Positions 1 to 5,605 of a stretch of DNA of 6,973 nt are shown here, piece after piece. The notes beneath the pieces are model-generated. The model was not told where the DNA came from. It saw only the letters and a program-made list of their open reading frames with translations, and ran no database searches. Numbering within the stretch: the stretch's first letter is position 1; each line of letters opens with the position of its first letter. Source of the DNA: Patescibacteria group bacterium (GTDB lineage Bacteria; Patescibacteriota; Minisyncoccia; JAHCSD01); assembly GCA_018609185.1 (NCBI GenBank), contig JAHCSD010000034.1, positions 1 through 6,973 on the forward strand, written 5' to 3'. Both the position numbers and the translations under genes were made by a program.

Positions 1-969
1 GCTACGCTTTCCGTATATGGAATATTGGGTGCGGTATTAGGGAATGCCGTCGTTGGATTTTCAGGGGCTGAAGGCGAAGTAATTAAAAATTGGTTTTATG
101 CGCTTGCGGGAATATTTGCAATTGTATTTGCGTTAGGGAACCTTGGGTTTATCAAGGTGAAGATGCCCACGTATAGCGGGGCCGCCCCCATGTTTATTCA
201 AAAACAGCAAGAGCTTTTCAAGGCGCTTCTTTTGGGGCTTTTTCTAGGAAATATTGGGGTGGGATGTCCACATCCGGCAACCCCGATTCTTCTTACTCGT
301 ATTGCGGTTGAGGGCGATATTTTTTATGGATGGCTGTTATTCTTTGTCCATGCTTTAGGAAGGATTACCCCGCTTCTCCTCCTTGCTTTTCTTGCAATTG
401 TAGGGGTGAATGCTGTTTCATATCTTGTAAAATACAGAGAAAAGATAGAAAAAGCAACGGGATGGGGCATGATATATGTGGGAGGATTTCTTTTTACCCT
501 TGGCGCCTTTACGCATGACTGGTGGGTAAACTCGGGAACCCACACTCTTTTTGAAGCACTGGTTCAGGAGTCGCGTTTTACAGGAATGTTACGAACGAAG
601 CTTGAGAGCGACGTTATACATGCCCATGGGGCCGCAACGGGATCGGGTATATTCGGATTGCCGCTCTGGCTTGGTAATTGGGTATTGGTGGCGCTCTGGA
701 CAATACCTATTTGGTGGTATTTGATGCGTGAGAAAAAACGCATTAAGGCTATTGGCGACGAAACAGTGCGCGCTTCTCAATGGGCGGTTCTCAAGGTAAA
801 AAAATGGTTCTTCCTTACCCTTACCATTCTTTTGGCGGTTCTCTTTATCTGGGTTTTCCCCCATCAGTTTCTTGAACACAAGGCCCTAGAACAAGATAAA
901 CACGAAGAGGCCATGCAGGAGACAGAAAGTCACCCCCATCCGCCGGGAACTCCGCAACATGAAGATTAA
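1..969 (+). CDS. CcdA/DsbD-like polytopic membrane protein with His-rich tail (5' end missing)
   Basis: The frame is open from base 1, so the true start lies upstream; the TTG at 25 is only the first possible start inside the window. About seven hydrophobic segments are visible. The stretch from about 217 to 420, with LGLFLGNIGVGCPHPATPIL followed by a membrane span containing FVHALGRITPLLLLAFLAI, resembles the second half of CcdA/DsbD-family membrane domains, which carry electrons (or in related families other cargo) across the membrane. The Cys (codon 265-267) sits in a GCPHP motif rather than the usual TPCxxP. After the last span the protein ends in a His/Glu-rich tail, HPHPPGTPQHED (931-966), very like the tail of the next gene. 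Position at the head of copper genes suggests a role in cuproprotein maturation or copper transfer; this is inferred. The family call is moderately sure, the substrate unknown. The stop codon lies in the base of the following hairpin. Confidence 0.6.
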   Translation, partial: ATLSVYGILGAVLGNAVVGFSGAEGEVIKNWFYALAGIFAIVFALGNLGFIKVKMPTYSGAAPMFIQKQQELFKALLLGLFLGNIGVGCPHPATPILLTRIAVEGDIFYGWLLFFVHALGRITPLLLLAFLAIVGVNAVSYLVKYREKIEKATGWGMIYVGGFLFTLGAFTHDWWVNSGTHTLFEALVQESRFTGMLRTKLESDVIHAHGAATGSGIFGLPLWLGNWVLVALWTIPIWWYLMREKKRIKAIGDETVRASQWAVLKVKKWFFLTLTILLAVLFIWVFPHQFLEHKALEQDKHEEAMQETESHPHPPGTPQHED

Positions 970-1111
970 GGCCTTGGCCCGTGAAGACGAACCCGCAGGG
1001 CGAAGTCTGAACGGCTGCCAAGCCTTAACCCCGTTAGATAGAGCTCACGGGCTCGCTCATCTAACGGGGTGCTCAATTTTGTAACCGTTTGATCTTACGG
1101 ACAAAAGTGGC
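966..1111 (+). promoter_or_regulatory. Structured intergenic leader element, copy A
   Basis: This 146-nt stretch fills the gap between the CcdA-like stop codon and the ATG of the His-rich gene. Hairpin P1: 966-978 pairs with 1017-1028 (12 bp, C973 bulged), CT 1015-1016 is bulged, 979-982 pairs with 1011-1014, then G983/A984 face G1009/A1010 (tandem G.A), 985-988 pairs with 1005-1008, and CCC 992-994 pairs with GGG 998-1000. Hairpin P2: 1028-1039 pairs with 1059-1070. Box TGCTCAATTTTGTA is at 1070-1083. P3: TTGT 1079-1082 with ACAA 1101-1104 and CCGT 1085-1088 with ACGG 1097-1100. It ends TGGCATG. Copy B (4141-4271) repeats this layout. No U-tract directly follows P2, so it is not a plain terminator. 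Function is unknown; a cis-acting RNA is my inference. Confidence 0.65.
1028..1083 (+). repeat. Palindromic repeat core, copy A
   Basis: The arms ACCCCGTTAGAT (1028-1039) and ATCTAACGGGGT (1059-1070) pair perfectly over 12 bp. They enclose a 19-nt centre that can add GAGC/GCTC pairing with A1040 bulged. The 3' flank TGCTCAATTTTGTA differs from copy B (4185-4240) at one base. Both copies are 56 nt. The central 41 nt (1029-1069) match the reverse complement of 4186-4226 at 37 of 41 positions, differing only in the middle four bases, whereas the flank keeps the same strand in both copies. Confidence 0.9.
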
Positions 1112-1342
1112 ATGAAGCTAAACTTAAACATTTGGTGGCATAGAATAATATTTGTATTTGTTGTGGCGCTGATTTTTTCAGTGACGATGTTTATTATTAA
1201 GGAGAAGCCCTTTTCGGGAGAAACGCCTTTTCATGGTCATGACGAAGAAACTGGGCCTCATCTCCACGATGAGGCTGGAAGCCCGATACCTGATGAGGAA
1301 CATATTCACCCAGAAGGGACTCCTGAACACGAAGATGAATAA
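1112..1342 (+). CDS. Small single-pass membrane protein with His/acidic metal-binding tail
   Basis: This 76-aa protein has one N-terminal membrane span (about residues 11-29, IIFVFVVALIFSVTMFII) followed by a polar tail of about 46 residues that is probably outside the cytoplasm. The tail has seven His (41, 43, 50, 52, 64, 66, 73) and about fourteen Asp/Glu, arranged in two similar modules: HLHDEAGSPIPDEE (50-63) and [13 protein letters not shown] (64-76). The second module closely matches the C-terminus of the preceding CcdA-like protein. Such tails bind divalent or soft metals; with copper genes on both sides, extracytoplasmic copper capture or transfer is likely but inferred. I recognise no named family. 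The ATG at 1112 lies at the end of structured leader copy A, with no clear Shine-Dalgarno site. The last 8 nt overlap the start of the cupredoxin gene, which suggests translational coupling. Confidence 0.8.
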   Translation: MKLNLNIWWHRIIFVFVVALIFSVTMFIIKEKPFSGETPFHGHDEETGPHLHDEAGSPIPDEEHIHPEGTPEHEDE

Positions 1343-1739
1343 ACTCGTCATATTTGTAATATTTCTTTTGCTGGTTATTGGAGGGAGCGTTTTTTACCGC
1401 CAAGTTTTTCTTGCAGGGAAAATTTGTAGTGCGGAGGAGGGGAGTGATGTTACGTGGGATCTGCGGAGCCTAGAACAACAATGGGAATTTGACCCACCTG
1501 TTCTTGAGGTGAAAAAATGCGATCGCGTGACCCTCAATATCTATAACGAAGATGAATACGACCACGGGTTCGCGATCGATGTGTTTGGAGTGAACCAGCG
1601 GATCGATCCTCAGACCACGACCAAAATTACTTTTACGGCAAGTCAGCCCGGGGAGCATACATTTTACTGTTCGGTTCCTTGCGGAGAAGGACATTTCAGA
1701 CATAAAGGAACGATTATTGTTACTGAAGTAACCGAATAA
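1335..1739 (+). CDS. Membrane-anchored cupredoxin with CuA-like site (COX II-type fold)
   Basis: The 134-aa product has an N-terminal membrane anchor (about residues 3-20) and one cupredoxin domain (about 45-131) that faces outward. It resembles the copper domain of cytochrome c oxidase subunit II: His77 in [13 protein letters not shown] matches the first CuA ligand, and [12 protein letters not shown] (112-123) matches CxxxCGxxHxxM, giving Cys112, Cys116 and His120. The last ligand, Met in the canonical site, is His123, and the Glu between the cysteines is Val. There is no COX II two-helix N-terminus, so it is not an oxidase subunit. ATG 1335 is chosen because it starts just before the signal-anchor; an upstream extension to 1233 would only re-read the His-rich gene in another frame. 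It overlaps that gene by 8 nt and ends 4 nt before the ATPase. It probably carries electrons or stores/transfers copper. Confidence 0.85.
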   Translation: MNKLVIFVIFLLLVIGGSVFYRQVFLAGKICSAEEGSDVTWDLRSLEQQWEFDPPVLEVKKCDRVTLNIYNEDEYDHGFAIDVFGVNQRIDPQTTTKITFTASQPGEHTFYCSVPCGEGHFRHKGTIIVTEVTE

Positions 1740-1743
1740 CATA

Positions 1744-4143
1744 ATGCCAGACGAAGAAAAACCAAAGAAAACTGAAACACAGGTGTTTAAGGTGAAAGGG
1801 ATGCATTGTGCATCCTGCAGTATTTTGATTGACAAAAACCTTTCCAAGCGCCCCGGGATTGTGAGAGCTTCGGCAAGTTACGGCGCCGAGCGGCTTGTGG
1901 TGGAATACGACCCCAAGGAGACAAGGGCGGAAGAGATAACTGAATTTGTGGGGAAACTTGGGTACCAGCTTAAAATTCCCAAAGACGTAGAAGAGATGGA
2001 GAAAGAGGAGGCGATAGAAACAGCGAAGGAGCTTAAAGAACTTCGCAATACCGTTATCACCAGCTTTCTTATTGCTTCTCCGATCATCGGCTATTATATG
2101 CTTATCCACATGTTTAATGTACGGCATGTTCACGAGCTCTTTGACTTTCTTACTATTGCTAAACCGGTTTTAATAAGCTCTCAAGGGCTTTTGCTGTTGG
2201 GAGAAAGTCTTGTAAATTATGGATTTTGGATATTTGTCCAACCTTTTAAATTTCTCTTTTCGTTCTTTATTGATGTTTCAAACCCGCCCTTTAAAATTGA
2301 TCTTAACTATATATATTTTGTGATGACCGCTCCCATCCAGTTCGGCGTGGGCTGGATTTTTTATAAAAATTCGTTTACCGCGCTTCGTGTAGGTTCTACA
2401 TCCATGGATGTGCTGGTGGTGCTGGGAACCTCAGCCGCATTCTTCTATAGCGCCATCGGCTTTTTCTTTCTCAACATTGATCATCCGTATTGGGAGTCCT
2501 CAGCTGCACTTCTTTCATTTATTATTCTCGGAAGATACTTTGAAGCGCTTGCGAAGGGAAGAGCGTCATCTGCCATTAGAAAACTCTTGAAGCTGGCACC
2601 TGAAACTGCGCATGTCGAAAGAAACGGAGAGGAGATAGAGGTGCCCCTTAAGGAATTAAAAGAAGGAGATATCTGTATCGTAAAGCCGGGAGAGAAAATT
2701 CCGGTTGATGGGATCGTGTTTGAGGGTGAATCTTCGGTGGATGAAAAAGTGGTAACAGGGGAGAGTATGCCGGTAAGTAAAAAGAAAGGGGATGAAGTAA
2801 TTGGCGCAACTATTAATTCGTATGGAATGCTGAAGTTCAAAGCGACAAAAGTAGGAAAAAATACTCTTATCAACCAAATTATTAAAATGGTTGAAGAGGC
2901 TCAGGCCTCACGTGCTCCCATACAGAGGCTTGCAGATAGAATTTCTGAATATTTTGTCCCCGGTGTTATCGTGATTGCAATCCTGACATTTGCATTTTGG
3001 TTTGGTTTTGTAGGGTTTGACTTCAGGGCGACCATTCTCTTAGGGGTTGCGGTGCTCATCATTTCGTGCCCCTGTGCTATGGGTCTTGCCACCCCAACTG
3101 CCATTATGGTGGGCACCGGCAAGGGAGCCGAGTATGGGATCCTTCTTAAAGGAGGAGCTGCGCTTGAGAAAGCATATAAAATAAATACGATTGCGTTTGA
3201 TAAAACCGGAACCCTTACCAAGGGTGAGCCCGACGTAACTGATGTTGTTGCCTATGGCGTCGGAGAGGATGAAGTGGTGAGACTTGCCGCAGCCGTTGAG
3301 AAAGGATCAGAACACCCGTTGGCGAAAGCCGTGGTCAAGAAAGCAAAGGAAGACAAGCTCGCGGTCCCGAGTCTTAAGAAATTTAAGGCTCACTCGGGGA
3401 AGGGGGTCAGCGCAGAAGTCGAAGGAAAAGAGATTCTTGTAGGGAACGATATGTTTTTTGGTGAATATAATATTGATGTAGAACTTGTAAACAAAGACGT
3501 AGATAAATTACAGAACGAAGCAAAAACAGTAGTGTATGTTGCCTATGGGGGGAAAATGATAGGACTATTAGCGCTTGCAGACACCCTCAAAGAGCACTCC
3601 AAAGAGGCAGTGCAGATGCTCAAAAAAATGGGGATGGAGGTGCTATTGATTACAGGAGATAACCAAAAGACGGCTGATGCGATCGCAAAACAGGTGGGCA
3701 TTGACCGCGCCCTTGCGAAGGTTCTTCCGCAAGACAAAGAGAAAGTGATTAAAAAACTGCAGCAGGAAGGGAAAGTTGTGGCCATGGTCGGTGATGGAAT
3801 AAACGACTCGCCCGCCTTGGCACAAGCTGACATCGGAATTGCGGTTGGGTCGGGAACAGATATCGCGATTGAGACAGGCCAGATCGTTCTTATTAAAGAC
3901 GACTTACGAGATGTTGTAACCGGCATCGATCTTTCGCGTAAAACAATCAATAAAATTAAGCAAAACCTCTTTTGGGCGTTTATTTATAACACTGTTGGTA
4001 TTCCGGTTGCAGCAGGCGTGTTGATCCCGATTTTTGGCTGGGCACTTCGTCCTGAGATGGCCGGATTTGCTATGGCGTTTAGTTCGGTTTCGGTTGTTAC
4101 AAATTCGTTGCTTTTAAGGAGGTATAAGCCTAAAATAAAATAA
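1744..4143 (+). CDS. copA: Cu(I)-translocating P1B-type ATPase with one N-terminal HMA domain
   Basis: This 799-aa heavy-metal pump has every hallmark of the Cu(I)/Ag(I) subgroup (P1B-1). One HMA domain (about 12-78) carries GMHCASC at 19-25. The actuator has TGES (338-341). The membrane CPC is at 442-444. The phosphorylation motif DKTGT has Asp486. The nucleotide domain shows SEHPLA (522-527), TGDN (637-640) and GDGINDSPA (683-691). The last two spans carry YN (748-749) and MAFSS (777-781), the Cu(I)-selecting residues. It uses ATP to move Cu(I) out of the cytoplasm. The stretch between spans MA (about 103-124) and MB (about 189-212) is about 64 residues, longer than I expect, and includes a hydrophobic run at 149-178. 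The start is 4 nt after the cupredoxin stop with no visible Shine-Dalgarno site, so it is probably translated by coupling. Its stop codon forms the base of leader copy B. Confidence 0.95.
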   Translation: MPDEEKPKKTETQVFKVKGMHCASCSILIDKNLSKRPGIVRASASYGAERLVVEYDPKETRAEEITEFVGKLGYQLKIPKDVEEMEKEEAIETAKELKELRNTVITSFLIASPIIGYYMLIHMFNVRHVHELFDFLTIAKPVLISSQGLLLLGESLVNYGFWIFVQPFKFLFSFFIDVSNPPFKIDLNYIYFVMTAPIQFGVGWIFYKNSFTALRVGSTSMDVLVVLGTSAAFFYSAIGFFFLNIDHPYWESSAALLSFIILGRYFEALAKGRASSAIRKLLKLAPETAHVERNGEEIEVPLKELKEGDICIVKPGEKIPVDGIVFEGESSVDEKVVTGESMPVSKKKGDEVIGATINSYGMLKFKATKVGKNTLINQIIKMVEEAQASRAPIQRLADRISEYFVPGVIVIAILTFAFWFGFVGFDFRATILLGVAVLIISCPCAMGLATPTAIMVGTGKGAEYGILLKGGAALEKAYKINTIAFDKTGTLTKGEPDVTDVVAYGVGEDEVVRLAAAVEKGSEHPLAKAVVKKAKEDKLAVPSLKKFKAHSGKGVSAEVEGKEILVGNDMFFGEYNIDVELVNKDVDKLQNEAKTVVYVAYGGKMIGLLALADTLKEHSKEAVQMLKKMGMEVLLITGDNQKTADAIAKQVGIDRALAKVLPQDKEKVIKKLQQEGKVVAMVGDGINDSPALAQADIGIAVGSGTDIAIETGQIVLIKDDLRDVVTGIDLSRKTINKIKQNLFWAFIYNTVGIPVAAGVLIPIFGWALRPEMAGFAMAFSSVSVVTNSLLLRRYKPKIK

Positions 4144-4271
4144 CGACTTTGTCCAAGAGCGAAGCGATTGGGTACAAAGACGTTACCCCGTTAGATGAGC
4201 GAGCTTGCGAGCTCTATCTAACGGGGTGCTCAATATTGTACCTACTCGCGTGGCTCGCAGACAACATTGGC
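4141..4271 (+). promoter_or_regulatory. Structured intergenic leader element, copy B
   Basis: This 131-nt stretch fills the gap between the copA stop codon and the ATG of the CopZ-like gene, with the same layout as copy A. P1: 4141-4152 faces 4174-4185 (12 positions, one A.A mismatch at 4146/4180), GT 4172-4173 is bulged on the 3' side, CCAA 4153-4156 pairs with TTGG 4168-4171, G4157/A4158 face G4166/A4167 (tandem G.A), and the tip is GCGAAGC (4159-4165). P2: 4185-4196 pairs with 4216-4227. The box TGCTCAATATTGTA is at 4227-4240. P3: TTGT 4236-4239 pairs with ACAA 4261-4264. It ends TGGCATG. Compared with copy A, several P1 pairs change on both sides while still pairing. Function is unknown. 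Confidence 0.65.
4185..4240 (+). repeat. Palindromic repeat core, copy B (centre inverted relative to copy A)
   Basis: The arms ACCCCGTTAGAT and ATCTAACGGGGT are identical to copy A and in the same orientation. The 19-nt centre (4197-4215) reads as the reverse complement of the copy A centre, except that the middle four bases are TTGC where CCGT would be expected. The 3' flank TGCTCAATATTGTA follows in direct orientation with one mismatch. A short bulged T (4215) replaces the bulged A (1040) of copy A, as expected for an inverted centre. Confidence 0.9.
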
Positions 4272-4484
4272 ATGGAACATATTAAACTCAATATTGAGGG
4301 CATGCACTGCGGTTCATGCGCAACCTCAATCCAGATGTATCTCTCTACTCAAGAAGGGGTCGAAAACGCCACTGTCGACTACAACGGCAAGAAGGGAGGA
4401 CTTGACTATGACCCTTCAAAGATAAATCTGGATAAAATCCTAGCCGAGATCAAAGATCTTGGGTTTACGGCAACAAAAGCCTAG
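4272..4484 (+). CDS. CopZ-like HMA-domain copper chaperone
   Basis: This 70-aa protein is a single heavy-metal-associated domain. MEHIKLNIEGMHCGSC puts the Cu(I)-binding cysteines at residues 13 and 16. The rest fits the beta-alpha-beta-beta-alpha-beta HMA fold and ends in KDLGFTATKA. Its length equals that of typical free copper chaperones (CopZ/Atx1), which hand Cu(I) to the HMA or membrane entry site of CopA; the copA gene lies just upstream. I chose ATG 4272 because the domain begins there. The same frame is open back to a TTG at 4149, but that stretch reads through structured leader copy B and would be a spurious 41-residue N-terminus. No Shine-Dalgarno site is seen. A mercury- or other metal-binding MerP-like role is possible but less likely beside a CopA. 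Confidence 0.88.
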   Translation: MEHIKLNIEGMHCGSCATSIQMYLSTQEGVENATVDYNGKKGGLDYDPSKINLDKILAEIKDLGFTATKA

Positions 4485-4571
4485 CATCCGAATAGCGCAA
4501 CCTCGTCCTTCGAACGAGGGTACCCGAATGCGCCCACCCGAATATTCGGATCATTCGGATGTAATTCGGAT
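4485..4571. repeat. CCGAAT/ATTCGG inverted-repeat cluster between the chaperone and DoxX-like genes
   Basis: Three CCGAAT units (4488-4493, 4524-4529, 4538-4543) are followed by three ATTCGGAT units (4544-4551, 4553-4560, 4564-4571). CATCCGAAT (4485-4493) pairs perfectly with ATTCGGATG (4553-4561). Inside that, GCGCA (4495-4499) pairs with TGCGC (4529-4533), and CCTCGT (4501-4506) pairs with ACGAGG (4514-4519). CCGAATATTCGG (4538-4549) is a 12-bp palindrome. It begins right after the chaperone stop codon. It could be an operator array or a folded mRNA spacer; the sequence alone does not decide. Confidence 0.7.
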
Positions 4572-4584
4572 ATTGGGGTCGCTT

Positions 4585-4962
4585 ATGAAAGATTTTTTCC
4601 GTTCTCCTTTGTGGGTATTACGAATTGGCCTATTCGCGGTCTTTTTTTGGTTTGGGAGCAATGAGGTGTTTTATCCTTCACTCTGGGTAGGCTGGATACC
4701 GAAAATTTTTCTCGATATATTTTCTCTTGAATACACTTCTTCGGCGCTTATCTATAGTATTCAAGTACATGGATTAGTAGAATTACTTGCTGCTTTTCTC
4801 CTTCTTTTCGGAAAATACGTCAAATTCGGAGCGATTATCATGGTTGGTATTTTATCCTCGATTATTGTCTTTTCCGGCATCAATGAAATAACAGTCCGAG
4901 ATTTCGGACTTTTCACTGCAGCCCTTACACTATTTTTAGTGTATCGAAAAAAAATAATTTAA
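4585..4962 (+). CDS. DoxX-like small four-helix membrane protein
   Basis: The 125-aa product has four hydrophobic spans (about residues 11-29, 55-76, 80-99, 105-120). Features typical of DoxX-type small membrane proteins are visible: LRIGLFAVFFWFGSNEV in the first span, HGLVELLAAFLLLFG in the second, and the VRDFGLFTAAL turn before the last. The family's biochemical role is poorly defined, and here nothing ties it directly to copper except position. ATG 4585 is chosen because it begins just before the first span, with only a weak GGGG (4575-4578) upstream. An alternative ATG at 4528, with GAGGG at 4516-4520 ahead of it, would add 19 polar residues translated from the CCGAAT repeat cluster. 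It is the last + strand gene before a terminator, so it may end the copper operon. Confidence 0.7.
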   Translation: MKDFFRSPLWVLRIGLFAVFFWFGSNEVFYPSLWVGWIPKIFLDIFSLEYTSSALIYSIQVHGLVELLAAFLLLFGKYVKFGAIIMVGILSSIIVFSGINEITVRDFGLFTAALTLFLVYRKKII

Positions 4963-4981
4963 TTGTCTGCGGAATAATGAG

Positions 4982-5008
4982 AAAAAACCCGATCATACGA
5001 TCGGGTTT
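4982..5008. terminator. Bidirectional intrinsic terminator between convergent genes
   Basis: AAACCCGATC (4985-4994) pairs perfectly with GATCGGGTTT (4999-5008) around the loop ATAC, giving a 10-bp stem. Read on the minus strand the stem runs into six U residues (A-run 4982-4987), which makes it a strong terminator for the plastocyanin-like gene. Read on the plus strand only three U follow before AACTATTACTTTT, so it is a weaker stop for the DoxX-like gene. Confidence 0.88.
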
Positions 5009-5013
5009 AACTA

Positions 5014-5577
5014 TTACTTTTGCGGGCGGCTTTGACCTCCCATTATGAAGGCCACAGTGATGCCGAATCCTGCAAAGAAGAAAATTATTATCGCTGCAAT
5101 AATGAGTTTTTGAGGAATAGTCATTTCGCCATCCCCTTCTTTTTTATCATCCACATCGACCGTGGGTTCAGGAGTTGGCGAAGGCGTGGTGCCATCTGTA
5201 TCGGTTACGGTTACTTTTCCTTTCATCCATGGATGAGGGACACAATGGTAAAGGTACACACCGGGCTTAGTAAATGTATGAATCCACGTATCGTTATTGA
5301 AAAGAAATTCTGAATCAAAGCTCCCATCATCCGCGGTTGCGGTATGGATAGCACCATCTTCGTTTTTCCAAATCACCGTATCGCCGACAGTAATTTCCAC
5401 CTCTTGCGGCTCGTACCAATTATCAGATTTAGTCGCTGCACCCACAGGGATAATAACTTCTGCCGCTTTCTCGGGCTTATCAGCGGCAAAGACGCCCGAA
5501 CCATTATTCAGAGCGACAGCGATTCCCGCCATCATTAATATCGCAGCAATCCCAACAATCATTATCTTATGTTGCAT
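5014..5577 (-). CDS. Plastocyanin/amicyanin-like type 1 (blue) copper protein, membrane-anchored
   Basis: The 187-aa protein has an N-terminal signal-anchor (about 5-24), a cupredoxin domain (about 42-126), a Thr/Pro-rich linker TTPSPTPEPT (130-139), an acidic stretch, and a C-terminal membrane span (about 157-180) with a basic end. The type 1 copper ligands are all present: His78 in GAIHTATAD, and Cys112, His115 and Met118 in HCVPHPWMKG. Such proteins shuttle single electrons outside the cytoplasm. ATG 5577 is chosen because AAGGAG lies 7 nt upstream; an ATG 30 nt further upstream (5605-5607) overlaps the -10 element of the promoter and would be untranscribed. It has its own promoter and terminator, so it is a single-gene unit converging on the copper cluster. 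Its redox partner is not in this window. Confidence 0.92.
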   Translation of the reverse strand: MQHKIMIVGIAAILMMAGIAVALNNGSGVFAADKPEKAAEVIIPVGAATKSDNWYEPQEVEITVGDTVIWKNEDGAIHTATADDGSFDSEFLFNNDTWIHTFTKPGVYLYHCVPHPWMKGKVTVTDTDGTTPSPTPEPTVDVDDKKEGDGEMTIPQKLIIAAIIIFFFAGFGITVAFIMGGQSRPQK

Positions 5578-5584
5578 GGCATCT

Positions 5585-5590
5585 CTCCTT
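5585..5590 (-). promoter_or_regulatory. Shine-Dalgarno site AAGGAG of the plastocyanin-like gene
   Basis: On the minus strand AAGGAG is followed by 7 nt and then ATG at 5577. This spacing fixes the start and excludes the longer reading frame beginning at 5607. Confidence 0.9.
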
Positions 5591-5605
5591 ATTAAAGAAC
5601 ATGTC

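Noticed and set aside
1028..1070. P2 hairpins as intrinsic terminators
   Set aside because: The stem is strong, but what follows is GCTCAATTTTG (copy A) or GCTCAATATTG (copy B), not an adjacent U-tract. In both cases a linked gene follows at once. Partial termination cannot be excluded.
966..1111. A known riboswitch (NiCo/czcD, yybP-ykoY manganese, cobalamin or c-di-GMP type)
   Set aside because: I could not fit the conserved cores I remember to either copy; the elements are strings of local hairpins without a multi-helix junction. An Rfam search would be decisive.
1233..1334. N-terminal extension of the cupredoxin from upstream starts
   Set aside because: It overlaps the His-rich gene out of frame and would put polar sequence before a normal signal-anchor. 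ATG 1335 gives a proper membrane anchor and an 8-nt coupled overlap.
4149..4271. N-terminal extension of the CopZ-like protein from TTG 4149
   Set aside because: The extra 41 residues translate structured leader copy B, including its P2 palindrome. The HMA domain begins cleanly at ATG 4272, and the position matches the TGGCATG of copy A.
4485..4571. CRISPR array
   Set aside because: The repeated units are only 6-8 nt, lie on both strands and have no regular 30-nt spacers.
4459..4584. Longer DoxX-like reading frame starting in or after the chaperone gene
   Set aside because: The added residues come from the CCGAAT repeat cluster and are polar and unlike the family. ATG 4528 with GAGGG ahead stays possible but is less likely than 4585.
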